DNA from: Rhodococcus sp. HNM0569
Lineage (GTDB): Bacteria; Actinomycetota; Actinomycetes; Mycobacteriales; Mycobacteriaceae
DNA length: 64,000 nt
Direction of reading: 5' to 3'
Assembly (NCBI RefSeq): GCF_012726205.1
Contig: NZ_JAASAE010000017.1
Span: forward strand, 17,413 to 81,412
The position numbers and the translations under genes are program-made. The notes beneath the pieces were generated by a model, which was not told where the DNA came from, searched no databases, and saw only the letters and a program-made list of their open reading frames with translations. Numbering within the stretch: the stretch's first letter is position 1; the number at the start of each line of letters is the position of its first letter. Shown here in pieces: positions 50,310 through 58,358 of this stretch.

Positions 50310-51073
50310 CCGAGGACGCGCCGAGCACCCCCGTTCAGCGTGCGTTCCGCCTCCTCGAGCACATCGCGGCAGGCGGAACCACCACCAACTTCAGCGAGAT
50401 CGCCCGCGCCACCGGCATCAATCGCGTCACCGCGACGAGACTCCTCGCTGAACTCGAGAACGCCGGAATGGTCGAGCGCTCGCCTGGCGGCGGCCACCGT
50501 GCTGCGATGCCGCTGCTCGCCCTCGCAGCACGGGTGCTCGCGGACGAGACCCTGGTGTCCATGTCCGAGCGCGCCCTCGAAGAACTCGGACGCCGACTCG
50601 GACTCTCGGCGTATCTCGTCGTCCTCGACGGCACGGACGCGGTGTACCTGCGTCGCCATCTCCCCGATCAGCCGCTGGTCAGCAACATCACCACCGGAAG
50701 CCGCGTACCTGCCCATCTCACGACACCCGGGCGGGTCCTCCTCGCCGGCCTGACCCCGGCGGAACGCGACACGTGGCTCGGGCAGGCTCCACTCACCACT
50801 GTCGACGGCAGCCCGCTACCCGCCGCCGAACTCGCGGAGACGCTCGACGGGGTCGCCGAACGCGGATTCGACTGGTCGTTCTCGGGCTACGAGGCCGGAA
50901 TCGACTCGTGCGCGGCACGCGTCGTCGACGTCGGCGGCACGACCGTCGCGGCGCTCAGCGTGGCAGGCCCGTCGCATCTCGTCGGCGCCGCGGACGAACG
51001 TAGGCAGCAGGTCCGCGGTGCCGTCACCGATGCGGCCCGCGCTCTGTCCGACGCACTTCGGTTCGCCCGCTGA
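50306..51073 (+). CDS. IclR-family transcriptional regulator
   Basis: A 255-residue protein with a winged helix-turn-helix (VQRAFRLLEHIAAGG...FSEIARATGINRVTATRLLAELENAGMV, residues about 9-60) and a C-terminal IclR effector-binding domain (LSVAGPSHLV). IclR proteins usually control neighbouring aromatic catabolism. The GTG start overlaps the hydroxylase stop, giving coupled translation; autoregulation through the repeats at 49090-49123 is likely. A short hairpin follows the stop. Confidence 0.92.
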   Translation: MTEDAPSTPVQRAFRLLEHIAAGGTTTNFSEIARATGINRVTATRLLAELENAGMVERSPGGGHRAAMPLLALAARVLADETLVSMSERALEELGRRLGLSAYLVVLDGTDAVYLRRHLPDQPLVSNITTGSRVPAHLTTPGRVLLAGLTPAERDTWLGQAPLTTVDGSPLPAAELAETLDGVAERGFDWSFSGYEAGIDSCAARVVDVGGTTVAALSVAGPSHLVGAADERRQQVRGAVTDAARALSDALRFAR

Positions 51074-51401
51074 CCGACTCGGTCTCCGAGTTGTCGGGTC
51101 CTGTCTGTCGAGGCATCGGTGGTGATGTGTGGGTGACGGAAGGGTGGTGATTTCTGCTTTTCCTGGTGTTCCGTCCGCGCCGGAGTATTTCCGTACGCAT
51201 GAACCCGGATCGACAGAGACGTTCTCGCTAGGTGTGTGTTCCGACACGAGCACCCCGGTCGTCCCCGGCTTCAGTGCCCGAAAAAAGTGCGGCACATCCC
51301 CCGCCATGTGCGGCTCCGACTCCCTCGCCGGCCCCTCCCCTGCCCTGACGACGCGGACACCGGCACTCCTACGACTGGCGGGCGCCGGGTAGCGTCGCGG
51401 C
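51074..51401. other. Intergenic region with odd composition
   Basis: 328 bases with no supported gene. A perfect 6-3-6 hairpin (ACTCGG/CCGAGT, 51077-51091) right after the IclR stop is a possible terminator. The part at about 51110-51240 is less GC-rich and uses T-rich words (GATTTCTGCTTTTCCTGG) unlike the neighbours; it may be a decayed gene or element end. A -10 (TAGCGT, 51390-51395) for the next gene is at the right end. Confidence 0.45.
51390..51395 (+). promoter_or_regulatory. -10 element for a leaderless transcript
   Basis: TAGCGT ends 6 bases before the GTG at 51402, with no ribosome site, as expected for a leaderless start. Confidence 0.45.
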
Positions 51402-52181
51402 GTGCACCCGTCGAACCCGTCGCTCGCGGCGCGACTGCGCGCCGCGGGATGTGTCTACGCCGAGGACGAGGCTCGGTTGCTCGTCGAGAACGCCCGCGAC
51501 GCGGCCCACCTCGAACGGATGGCGGCCGACCGGGTGTCGGGCACCCCGATCGAGTACGTCCTGGGGTACGCGCTCTTCCGGTCCGAGCGCATCGTGGTCG
51601 CTCCGGGAGTCTTCGTCCCCCGGCTGCGTACCGAGGCGCTCGTCCGGGCGGCTCTGCCGCGGCTGACGCCCGGGGACGTCGTGGTCGAGATGTGCTGCGG
51701 CAGCGCGCCTGTCGCGACGGCCCTCGCCCGTGAGATATCCGGGGTGATCGTCCACGCCGCCGATGTCGACCCCGTCGCGATCGCCGTCGCACGCACCAAT
51801 CTGACCGGCCTCGGCGAAGTTCACGCCGGCGACCTCTTCGACGCCCTGCCCCGCGAATTGCGTGGGCGCGTCGACCTGCTCGTCGCGAACGCGCCCTACG
51901 TTCCCTCCGCCCACATCGCTCTCATGCCGCGTGAGGCCCGCGAACATGAGCACGAGACGGCGCTCGACGGCGGTCCCGACGGCACTCGACTGCAGCGGGC
52001 CGTGGCCGAAGGCGCGTCCGGATGGCTCTCCCCCGGAGGTGCGCTGCTGCTCGAGACGAGCGCGACACTCGCGGATCGCACGGAGGCCGTGGTGGTGGAC
52101 GCCGGTTTTCGGGCCCATGCACGGGCGTTTCGCGACCTCGACGCGGTGGTCGTCGAGGGGGTGCTGCGCCGGACCTCGTAA
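51402..52181 (+). CDS. HemK/PrmC-like methyltransferase
   Basis: A 259-residue SAM-dependent methyltransferase. An N-terminal helical part contains the PIEYVLGYALFRSERIVVAPGVFVPR segment typical of PrmC/HemK; the SAM loop is VVEMCCGSAPVATAL, and the NAPY motif (VANAPYVP, an NPPY variant) marks N-methylation of glutamine or a nucleobase. The substitution of NPPY by NAPY and the short length suggest a paralogue of the true release-factor methyltransferase with an unknown target. GTG start, apparently leaderless. Confidence 0.85.
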   Translation: MHPSNPSLAARLRAAGCVYAEDEARLLVENARDAAHLERMAADRVSGTPIEYVLGYALFRSERIVVAPGVFVPRLRTEALVRAALPRLTPGDVVVEMCCGSAPVATALAREISGVIVHAADVDPVAIAVARTNLTGLGEVHAGDLFDALPRELRGRVDLLVANAPYVPSAHIALMPREAREHEHETALDGGPDGTRLQRAVAEGASGWLSPGGALLLETSATLADRTEAVVVDAGFRAHARAFRDLDAVVVEGVLRRTS

Positions 52182-52295
52182 TTGTTCGGGAATTTCCGTC
52201 GTTCCGTCCTGGCCGGATTGTCGACGGTCGGTCGATTCTTCCCCTCCTCCGGGCACCCGAAAGTAAGTTGGGGGCATCACGAGAGGAGGTCCCCC

Positions 52296-52529
52296 ATGGA
52301 CTGGGCCGAGATCGGTGCCGCGTTCGGATTCGTCGTCGTCGGCATCACCGTGGTGGTCGTCGTCGCCCTGGTGTGCGCCCTGTTCTTCTTCTCGATCCGA
52401 GGCGACTTCTCGGGTCCGGAACGACAGGACTTCGACGACGATCGTCTCCGCCGGGAATACCCCGACCTCGAACGCATCCGGGAGCGCCCGGACGACTACG
52501 GAACCCCACCGCGACGCCCCCTGGAGTGA
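52296..52529 (+). CDS. Small single-pass membrane protein
   Basis: A 77-residue protein with one strong transmembrane helix (residues about 8-34, GFVVVGITVVVVVALVCALFFF) and an Asp/Arg/Pro-rich cytoplasmic tail. ATG at 52296 with a perfect AGGAGGT site 5 bases upstream, which makes expression likely. Not a recognised family. It precedes ndh by 80 bases on the same strand and may be cotranscribed. Confidence 0.75.
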   Translation: MDWAEIGAAFGFVVVGITVVVVVALVCALFFFSIRGDFSGPERQDFDDDRLRREYPDLERIRERPDDYGTPPRRPLE

Positions 52530-52609
52530 GCCCCCACTCGGCACACCACTCCCCTGTTCGCCGCCACCCGAATTCCCACCGCTGCCCCGCCTTCGTCGAC
52601 AGGAGCGAG

Positions 52610-54025
52610 ATGAGCACCGACCCCAGGCAAGAGGAACCGCTGCACCCCGACCGGCACCAGGTGGTCGTCGTCGGCTCGGGCTTCGGCGGACTGTTCGCCA
52701 CCCGTGCTCTCGACAAGACCGATCTGGACGTCACCATGGTCGCTCGTACCACGCACCACCTGTTCCAGCCGTTGCTGTACCAGGTGGCGACAGGCATCCT
52801 GTCGGTCGGCGACATCGCGCCCGCGACCCGGCTCGTGCTGCGCAAGCAGAAGAACGCTCAGGTGCTGTTGGGCGACGTCGAGGACATCGACCTCGAGAAG
52901 CAGACCGTCACCTCGACGCTCCTCGGCCGTCCGACGGTCACGCGTTACGACAGCCTGATTCTCGCCGCGGGCGCCGGACAGTCGTACTTCGGGAACGACC
53001 GGTTCGCCGAGTTCGCGCCGGGCATGAAGACGATCGACGACGCACTCGAACTACGCGGCCGCATCCTCGGTTCGTTCGAGCTCGCGGAGGTCACGACCGA
53101 TCCGCTCGAACGGCAGCGATTGCTCACCTTCGTCGTGGTGGGCGCGGGCCCGACAGGTGTCGAACTCGCGGGTCAGATCGCCGAGCTCGCCCGGCGCACG
53201 CTGCCGGGCGCCTTCCGCCACATCGACCCGACCGACGCGCGGGTCATTCTCCTCGACGGCGCGGACGACGTACTGCCGGTCTACGGCGGCAAGATCAGCC
53301 GAGTCGCCCGCAACGACCTCGAGGAACTCGGCATCGAGGTGCAACTCGGAGCGCTCGTCACCGACGTCGACTCGACCGGGCTCGTCGTCAAGGACAAGGA
53401 CGGCACGCAGCGCCGGATCGAGTCGCGGTGCAAGGTGTGGTCGGCGGGCGTACAGGCCAGCCCGCTCGGCAAGATCGTCGCCGATCAGGCCGGTGCCGAG
53501 GTGGATCGGGCAGGCCGCGTGCTGGTACGCCCCGACCTCACATTGCCCGGCCACCCCAATGTGTTCGTCATCGGCGACATGATGTCGCTCGACAAGCTGC
53601 CGGGCCTCGCGCAGGTGGCGATGCAGGGCGGCCGCTACGCCGCGAAACAGATCGAAGAGGGTCTGCACGGCGCATCACCCGACGCACGACCGCCGTTCAA
53701 GTACTTCGACAAGGGATCGATGGCGACCATCTCGCGGTTCAACGCGGTCGCCAAGGTCGGCAAGCTCGAGATCACCGGCTTCATCGGGTGGGTGGCGTGG
53801 CTCGTCGTGCACCTGATGTACCTCGTCGGCTTCCGCAGCCGGCTGTCGACGATCATGTCGTGGACCGTGACCTTCCTGGGCAAGGGCCGGTCCCAGATGG
53901 CGTCCACCGAGCAACAGGTGTTCGCGCGCGTCGCCCTCGAGCGCATCCAGCGTGAAGACGGCAAGTCGACCGGCACGTCGGGTTCGGAGAAGGAAAACCC
54001 GGGTCCGGACCGGGCGACCGGCTGA
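52610..54025 (+). CDS. ndh: Type II NADH dehydrogenase
   Basis: A 471-residue NDH-2: FAD fingerprint GSGFGG at 22-27, NADH fingerprint GAGPTG at 178-183, LFQPLLYQVATGILS near residue 51-65, and a C-terminal amphipathic/hydrophobic segment (GFIGWVAWLVVHLMYLVGF) for membrane attachment. It passes electrons from NADH to menaquinone without pumping protons. Size and sequence match mycobacterial Ndh. ATG at 52610 has AGGAG upstream. A perfect hairpin overlaps the stop. Confidence 0.95.
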   Translation: MSTDPRQEEPLHPDRHQVVVVGSGFGGLFATRALDKTDLDVTMVARTTHHLFQPLLYQVATGILSVGDIAPATRLVLRKQKNAQVLLGDVEDIDLEKQTVTSTLLGRPTVTRYDSLILAAGAGQSYFGNDRFAEFAPGMKTIDDALELRGRILGSFELAEVTTDPLERQRLLTFVVVGAGPTGVELAGQIAELARRTLPGAFRHIDPTDARVILLDGADDVLPVYGGKISRVARNDLEELGIEVQLGALVTDVDSTGLVVKDKDGTQRRIESRCKVWSAGVQASPLGKIVADQAGAEVDRAGRVLVRPDLTLPGHPNVFVIGDMMSLDKLPGLAQVAMQGGRYAAKQIEEGLHGASPDARPPFKYFDKGSMATISRFNAVAKVGKLEITGFIGWVAWLVVHLMYLVGFRSRLSTIMSWTVTFLGKGRSQMASTEQQVFARVALERIQREDGKSTGTSGSEKENPGPDRATG

Positions 54026-54044
54026 CCCCCTGGCGGGGGTCAGC
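54021..54044. terminator. Bidirectional terminator hairpin
   Basis: A perfect 10-bp stem (54021-54030 with 54035-54044) and 4-base loop TGGC. It contains the ndh stop and the stop of the convergent thioesterase. Confidence 0.75.
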
Positions 54045-54495
54045 TGCCGAGGCGTGCCGTGTCGGTGATGTTCGCGAGGCGCACCTGCCCCTTCGCGATC
54101 AGTCGGTCTGCCGCGTCGGTGATGCGCACCTCCCACAGCTGCTGCGTGCGGCCGCGATGGATCGGCCGACCGACGGCGGTCAGGGTGCCCTCCCGCGTGG
54201 CGCGGAGGAAGTCGGTGGTGTTGTTGACGCCGACCACGTGCCCCTGCTCGCCGAGCCACACGCTGCCCGCGACGCTCGCCACCGACTCGACGACGGCGCA
54301 CAGGACGCCGCCGTGGAGGATTCCGTTGGGCTGGTGCAGTTCGGGACGCACCGTCCACTGCGCGCTCACCCGGTCGGGTGTCAGCTCCGTGTAGTCGAGG
54401 CCGATCAGCTGGTCGAATCCACGCCCCGTTCCCGAGGTGGCCGCCGCTGCCCGCTCGTCGACTGCCTGATTCTCGACCGCATGTGATTCGACCAT
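54040..54495 (-). CDS. PaaI-family hotdog thioesterase
   Basis: A 151-residue single hotdog domain. HQPNGILHGGVLCAVVESVAS contains the HGG motif and catalytic Glu of PaaI/YdiI-type enzymes, which hydrolyse aryl- or acyl-CoA. ATG at 54495 follows AGGAG at good spacing; longer in-frame starts add unrelated sequence. An iron-box promoter lies 225 bases upstream on the same strand, separated from this gene by a strong hairpin, so it may or may not be iron-controlled. Confidence 0.9.
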   Translation of the reverse strand: MVESHAVENQAVDERAAAATSGTGRGFDQLIGLDYTELTPDRVSAQWTVRPELHQPNGILHGGVLCAVVESVASVAGSVWLGEQGHVVGVNNTTDFLRATREGTLTAVGRPIHRGRTQQLWEVRITDAADRLIAKGQVRLANITDTARLGS

Positions 54496-54605
54496 GTTCG
54501 CTCCTGGTGTTCCGTGGTTCCGGCGATCCGTCACGCACGGCGCCGCACTCACTTGACTACACGACGTGCGAGGCAGCGAATACGTGGGGGCATCCTCGAC
54601 GAGAC

Positions 54606-54642
54606 CGACGGCCCCGCACCTGGATCAGGTACGGGGCCGTCG
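54606..54642 (-). terminator. Strong hairpin, terminator or attenuator
   Basis: A 16-bp stem with a single mismatch (54606-54621 with 54627-54642) and a 5-base loop. It could end the FhuF-like transcript, the short transcript from the iron-box promoter at 54718-54746, or both. Confidence 0.65.
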
Positions 54643-54711
54643 TCGCAAGGACCGGGAGTCTCTGCAGCCCTCAGGACTCCGGTTCGGCCCGGTGGAGTGT
54701 GACGAGCACTG
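54606..54711 (-). ncRNA. Candidate iron-regulated small RNA or leader
   Basis: The promoter with -35 TTGCTA and -10 TATAGT on the minus strand (17-bp spacer) would start transcription near 54711. About 70 bases later comes the strong hairpin at 54642-54606, giving a transcript of about 105 bases. It could fold a second stem (ACTCC/GGAGT) and contains a 12-codon frame beginning GTG and ending in VTLHRAEPES. No known RNA family is recognised; it might simply be a leader of the thioesterase gene. Confidence 0.3.
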
Positions 54712-54717
54712 CGATCG

Positions 54718-54746
54718 ACTATAGGGAAGGCTTGCCTAACTAGCAA
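54718..54746 (-). promoter_or_regulatory. Promoter with embedded IdeR-like iron box
   Basis: On the minus strand TTGCTA (54746-54741), 17 bases, TATAGT (54723-54718). The spacer holds TTAGGCAAGCCTTCCCTAT (54739-54721), 14 of 19 matches to the IdeR/DtxR consensus TTAGGTTAGSCTAACCTAA. Repression by iron-loaded IdeR is expected. Confidence 0.6.
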
Positions 54747-54779
54747 GACCTTCGGCGGCAGATTCGCCGAGTGTCGGAC

Positions 54780-55559
54780 TCATGCCGTGTACTGCAGCCG
54801 CCTCCTGCGTGACCACTCGGCCGGCACCCGGCGATGCCGCTCGCGCACCGGCAACCCTGCCGCGACGAAGCCGTCGAGCAACAACTGTCCGCGACGGTGC
54901 GCGGCGAGGTCGCCACCACCCGCCATGAGCGGGACACACCCCGACGCGCCGAGCACGGCATCACCCACCGCACTCCAGAATCGCTGCGCGTCGATCGGCG
55001 TACACCGCGCGACGGCGTCGAACACCGTCGTGAGTGAGCCGGTGCATCGATGAGCTGTCCACAGCGCGAGCGCACGCTCACACGGCAGCGTCACGGTGCC
55101 ACTCGTCGCCGCGAGCGGATCGCCCGGCAGGACGCGGAGCGTCTCGTCCGCGACTCCGGCCCAGTCGATGCCTTCGTCGTTGTCCATGTGGATGTGCAGG
55201 TTCTCGACACCGGGATCCCACGCGCGCGCTTCGAGGACGAACAGCGCCGCGACACGACCGACGACCGCGTGGATCAACGACGTCGCGACCTGCATCGCGG
55301 CGGCCTCGGGGTGCCCCAGATCTTCGAGCGCGCGTTTCCACATCCGATGCACGCGATCGCCGGTGGGTGCCCCTTCGAGCGCCCACCAACGCCGCCGCCC
55401 TTCGTCGGCCATCGCCGCCACTGCGTACATGCGCGGATAGTCGGGATTGAGGGTGCGCAGCCGGTCGCAACACTGCCCGAGCGCCGTTCCGCAGTTGCGT
55501 GCGGTACGGGGGCCGAGTGTGGTGCAGGGCGCGAACATCGTGGTCACCGAGCGCTCCAT
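54780..55559 (-). CDS. FhuF-like siderophore-iron reductase family protein
   Basis: A 259-residue protein resembling actinobacterial FhuF-type proteins, which reduce ferric siderophores in the cytoplasm to free iron: a helical middle (AAAMQVATSLIHAVVGRVAALFVLEARAWDP), VENLHIHMDNDEGIDWAG and WTAHRCTGSLTTVFDAV. The C-terminal CC-x10-CxxC [2Fe-2S] motif of classical FhuF is missing; instead four cysteines cluster at the N-terminus (12, 23, 30, 31). ATG at 55559 is chosen by position after the promoter, though no ribosome site is clear; an ATG at 55538 is an alternative and would keep all four cysteines. An IdeR box lies within its promoter (55605-55623). It is divergent from the FecCD importer. 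Confidence 0.72.
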   Translation of the reverse strand: MERSVTTMFAPCTTLGPRTARNCGTALGQCCDRLRTLNPDYPRMYAVAAMADEGRRRWWALEGAPTGDRVHRMWKRALEDLGHPEAAAMQVATSLIHAVVGRVAALFVLEARAWDPGVENLHIHMDNDEGIDWAGVADETLRVLPGDPLAATSGTVTLPCERALALWTAHRCTGSLTTVFDAVARCTPIDAQRFWSAVGDAVLGASGCVPLMAGGGDLAAHRRGQLLLDGFVAAGLPVRERHRRVPAEWSRRRRLQYTA

Positions 55560-55601
55560 TCGTCTGTTCGGGAAGGTTCCCGGGAAACGTGGACGAATGG
55601 G

Positions 55602-55629
55602 AGCTTAGGGTAGCCTCACCAAATATCAA
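55602..55629 (-). promoter_or_regulatory. IdeR-controlled promoter of the FhuF-like gene
   Basis: On the minus strand TTGATA (55629-55624), 16 bases, TAAGCT (55607-55602). The box TTAGGGTAGCCTCACCAAA read on the plus strand (55605-55623) matches 16 of 19 consensus positions and fills the spacer. This is the best iron box of the window. Confidence 0.78.
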
Positions 55630-55680
55630 GTACCGACCCCCGGTGACGGTCGCCACTACCTCCCCGCCGACGCGGGTTGG

Positions 55681-55699
55681 ATAGGGTTCCGTAACCTAA
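55681..55699. promoter_or_regulatory. IdeR-like iron box upstream of the importer operon
   Basis: ATAGGGTTCCGTAACCTAA matches 14 of 19 positions of the IdeR consensus, with one perfect half-site. It lies about 100 bases before the first permease gene on the plus strand, next to a TTGGAT -35-like word at 55677. Confidence 0.62.
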
Positions 55700-55797
55700 G
55701 TAGCCGTACATCCGGGTATCCGCGGAGCCGGTCCACATGCCGGGCCCCGCCCCGACCCCCGTCGGGCATCCCCCCTGCGAAGGAGCACGAACACTCC

Positions 55798-57252
55798 GTG
55801 ACCACCACACGAACAGACGGGCGCACATCGCGCGAGTCGTTCGGCCGACGCGAGATTCCCCGCGGCCCGGCGCCACGCGGAATCCGCGCGGTGGCATGGG
55901 CATTCGACACCGCCCTCACCGTGCTCCCGTTCGTACTCGGTTGGTTCGTCGTCGACTCGCTGCGCGACGCGAACGGCGGGGGCGAGGCCGATCGGCTGAT
56001 CTTCGGTGCGGCCACTCTCGCGATCGGTTGCGCACTCGGCTACTGGAATCTCGGGCTGCGTGCAGGACGCACGGGGCAGAGCGCAGGCATGCGGTGGGTC
56101 GGCCTCGTCGTCCGCGATCGCGAACACGGGACACCGGTCGGAACGCGCCGGGCGCTGCGCCGGGTGCTCGACCGCGACAACGTCGAGGTCGTACGGCAGG
56201 TGACCGCCGCCGACGAGGGCTTCGAGCCCGACAAGCCCGACGGCTCCCCCACCGCGGTGCGCAGGCGCCGCCTGCTGGGCCTCGTGGTGCTGGTCGCGGT
56301 GCTCGCCTTCGCTCTGCTGGCGAGCATCGCGATCGGCGCGCGACCGCTCACGACCGGGGAGATCGCACACGCACTGTTCGCCTCCGACGGCACGCAGGCC
56401 GACATCATCGTCCAGACGCTGCGCGGCCCGCGCACTCTGCTCGCGCTCGTCGTGGGCATCGCACTCGGCGCGGCAGGCGCACTCATCCAGGGCTACACCC
56501 GCAACCCACTCGCCGACGCCGGACTGCTCGGCCTCAACGCGGGCGCTGCGTTCCTCGTGGTGCTGTCGATGTACCTGTTCAGCTTCACCGCACCGAGCCA
56601 GTACCTGTGGTTCGCGTTCGTCGGGTCGTTCCTCGCGAGCATCGTCGTGTTCGGGCTGTCGTCGATCGGATCGGGGGGCACGAGCCCATTGAGTCTCGCG
56701 CTCGCGGGCGCCGCGGTCGCGTTCTTCCTGCAGGCGATGACCCAGGCGATCGTCGTCGTCGACCAGAACAGCCTCGATGCGTACCGGTTCTGGGTGGTGG
56801 GCTCGGTCGCCGGTCGCGGATTCGACATCCTGTGGACGGTGTTGCCGTTCCTGATCGCGGGTCTCGTGCTCGCGCTTGCGGGCACGCCCGGGCTCAACGT
56901 GCTCAGCCTCGGCGAAGACGTCGCGAAATCGCTCGGCAGCAATGTCGTGGCGAGCCGTGTCCTCGGGATCCTCGCGATCACACTGTTGACGGGTGCCGCG
57001 ACCGCGGCGTGCGGACCGATCGCCTTCATCGGTCTGGTCGTCCCGCACGTCGCGCGGGCCGTCACCGGCCCCGACTACCGCTGGCTCGTGCCGTACGCCG
57101 CCCTGATGGGCGCGGTCATGCTGCTGGTCGCCGACGTGATCGGCCGCGTCGTGGTGCGGCCCGGCGAATTGCAGGTGGGCATCGTGCTCGCGCTGTTCGG
57201 CGCCCCGTTCTTCGTCGCGATCGTCCGGCGCAGGAAGTTGGCTGCACTGTGA
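55798..57252 (+). CDS. RDD domain-FecCD permease fusion (siderophore ABC importer)
   Basis: A 484-residue membrane protein, about 140 longer than a normal FecCD permease. Residues about 26-125 form an RDD-type domain with two membrane helices (AVAWAFDTALTVLPFVLGWFV; LGYWNLGLRAGRTGQSAGMRWVGL, the conserved GRTGQSxGxRWxG block). From about 155 the FecCD permease begins (LRGPRTLLALVVGIALGAAGALIQGYTRNPLADAGLLG; late CGPIAFIGLVVPHVAR and GELQVGIVLALFGAPFFV). It forms half of the channel for ferric siderophores. GTG start with AGGAG 12 bases upstream. The stop overlaps the next permease gene (GTGA). An iron box lies upstream. Confidence 0.9.
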   Translation: MTTTRTDGRTSRESFGRREIPRGPAPRGIRAVAWAFDTALTVLPFVLGWFVVDSLRDANGGGEADRLIFGAATLAIGCALGYWNLGLRAGRTGQSAGMRWVGLVVRDREHGTPVGTRRALRRVLDRDNVEVVRQVTAADEGFEPDKPDGSPTAVRRRRLLGLVVLVAVLAFALLASIAIGARPLTTGEIAHALFASDGTQADIIVQTLRGPRTLLALVVGIALGAAGALIQGYTRNPLADAGLLGLNAGAAFLVVLSMYLFSFTAPSQYLWFAFVGSFLASIVVFGLSSIGSGGTSPLSLALAGAAVAFFLQAMTQAIVVVDQNSLDAYRFWVVGSVAGRGFDILWTVLPFLIAGLVLALAGTPGLNVLSLGEDVAKSLGSNVVASRVLGILAITLLTGAATAACGPIAFIGLVVPHVARAVTGPDYRWLVPYAALMGAVMLLVADVIGRVVVRPGELQVGIVLALFGAPFFVAIVRRRKLAAL

Positions 57253-58358
57253 CCCTCCTCGACGACACCGCGGCCGACGACACCACGGCCGGACGACTGC
57301 GTTCGTCCCTGTCGCGCCGCGCGCTGCGTGTCGGCCCGTTCTCGATCGTCGTGCGGCCACTGACGGTCGCGGTCTCGATCGTCCTGCTCGCCGCACTGTT
57401 CCTGGTGTTCTGCCTCGAGATCGCTCTCGGCGACTATCCGATGTCCATACCCGACGTCGTGTCTGTGTTGCTGGGCGGCGGCTCGAAGGCGCAACGGTTC
57501 ATCGTGCAGGATCTGCGGCTGCCGCGTGCCCTCACCGGGGTGCTGGTCGGCGCCGCGCTCGGTATCGCGGGGGCGCTCACGCAGTCGGTGTCGCGCAACG
57601 CGCTCGCGAGCCCCGACATTCTCGGCATCACGGCGGGTGCGACGACCGCGGCGGTCTCGCTCATCGTGCTCGGTGGCGGCGGCGCCTTCGTCGGCATCCT
57701 TGCGCTGCTCGGACTTCCGCTCGCGGCGCTCGTCGGCGGCTTGCTCACCGCGATCGTGATCTACGCGCTGTCGTGGCGCGGTGGCATCGAGGGCTACCGG
57801 CTGATCCTGATCGGTATCGGCATCAACGCGATGCTCGTGGCCGTCACCGGCTGGCTCATGGTGTCGGCCGACATCAACGACGTCTCCCGCGCCCAGGTGT
57901 GGCTCAACGGGTCGCTCAACGGCGCCACCTGGAATCAGGTGTGGCCGGTCGCCGTCGTCGTGGCCGTCGTGGGCGCGAGCGTGCTGATCGCGTCGTTCAC
58001 GATCGGCGGTCTGCGGCTCGGCGACGAGAACGCGACGTCGCTCGGCATCAAAGTGCAGTCGGCGCAGGGCAGGCTGTTGCTCGCGTCGGTCGTGCTCGCG
58101 GCCGTCGCGACCGCCGCGGCCGGTCCGGTGGGCTTCGTCGCGCTCGCCGCGCCGCAGATCGCGATGCGGCTGATCCGCTCGGCGGGACCGCCGATCTTCA
58201 CCTCCGCGATCTGTGGTGCTGTACTCGTGGTAGGGAGCGACCTGATCGCCCGCACGGTGCTGCCGGTCGAACTGCCCGTCGGCATCGTCACGTCCGCACT
58301 GGGCGGCCCGTTCCTGCTCTACCTGCTCGTTCGCAACAACCGGAAGGTCACGGCATGA
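57249..58358 (+). CDS. FecCD-type siderophore permease
   Basis: A 369-residue permease of the FecCD/BtuC family with about ten membrane helices; LRLPRALTGVLVGAALGIAGALTQSVSRNALASPDILG and AAGPVGFVALAAPQIAMRL are the family landmarks, the latter contacting the ATPase. It pairs with the RDD-fused permease to form the heterodimeric channel. The GTG start overlaps the preceding stop and its own stop overlaps the ATPase ATG (ATGA), so all three are one coupled operon. No substrate-binding lipoprotein is encoded here; it must come from elsewhere. Confidence 0.94.
   Translation: MTLLDDTAADDTTAGRLRSSLSRRALRVGPFSIVVRPLTVAVSIVLLAALFLVFCLEIALGDYPMSIPDVVSVLLGGGSKAQRFIVQDLRLPRALTGVLVGAALGIAGALTQSVSRNALASPDILGITAGATTAAVSLIVLGGGGAFVGILALLGLPLAALVGGLLTAIVIYALSWRGGIEGYRLILIGIGINAMLVAVTGWLMVSADINDVSRAQVWLNGSLNGATWNQVWPVAVVVAVVGASVLIASFTIGGLRLGDENATSLGIKVQSAQGRLLLASVVLAAVATAAAGPVGFVALAAPQIAMRLIRSAGPPIFTSAICGAVLVVGSDLIARTVLPVELPVGIVTSALGGPFLLYLLVRNNRKVTA

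Noticed and set aside
51129..51392. An 87-codon open frame between the IclR and HemK-like genes
   Set aside because: No domain, no ribosome site and poor codon pattern; kept only as a note on odd composition.
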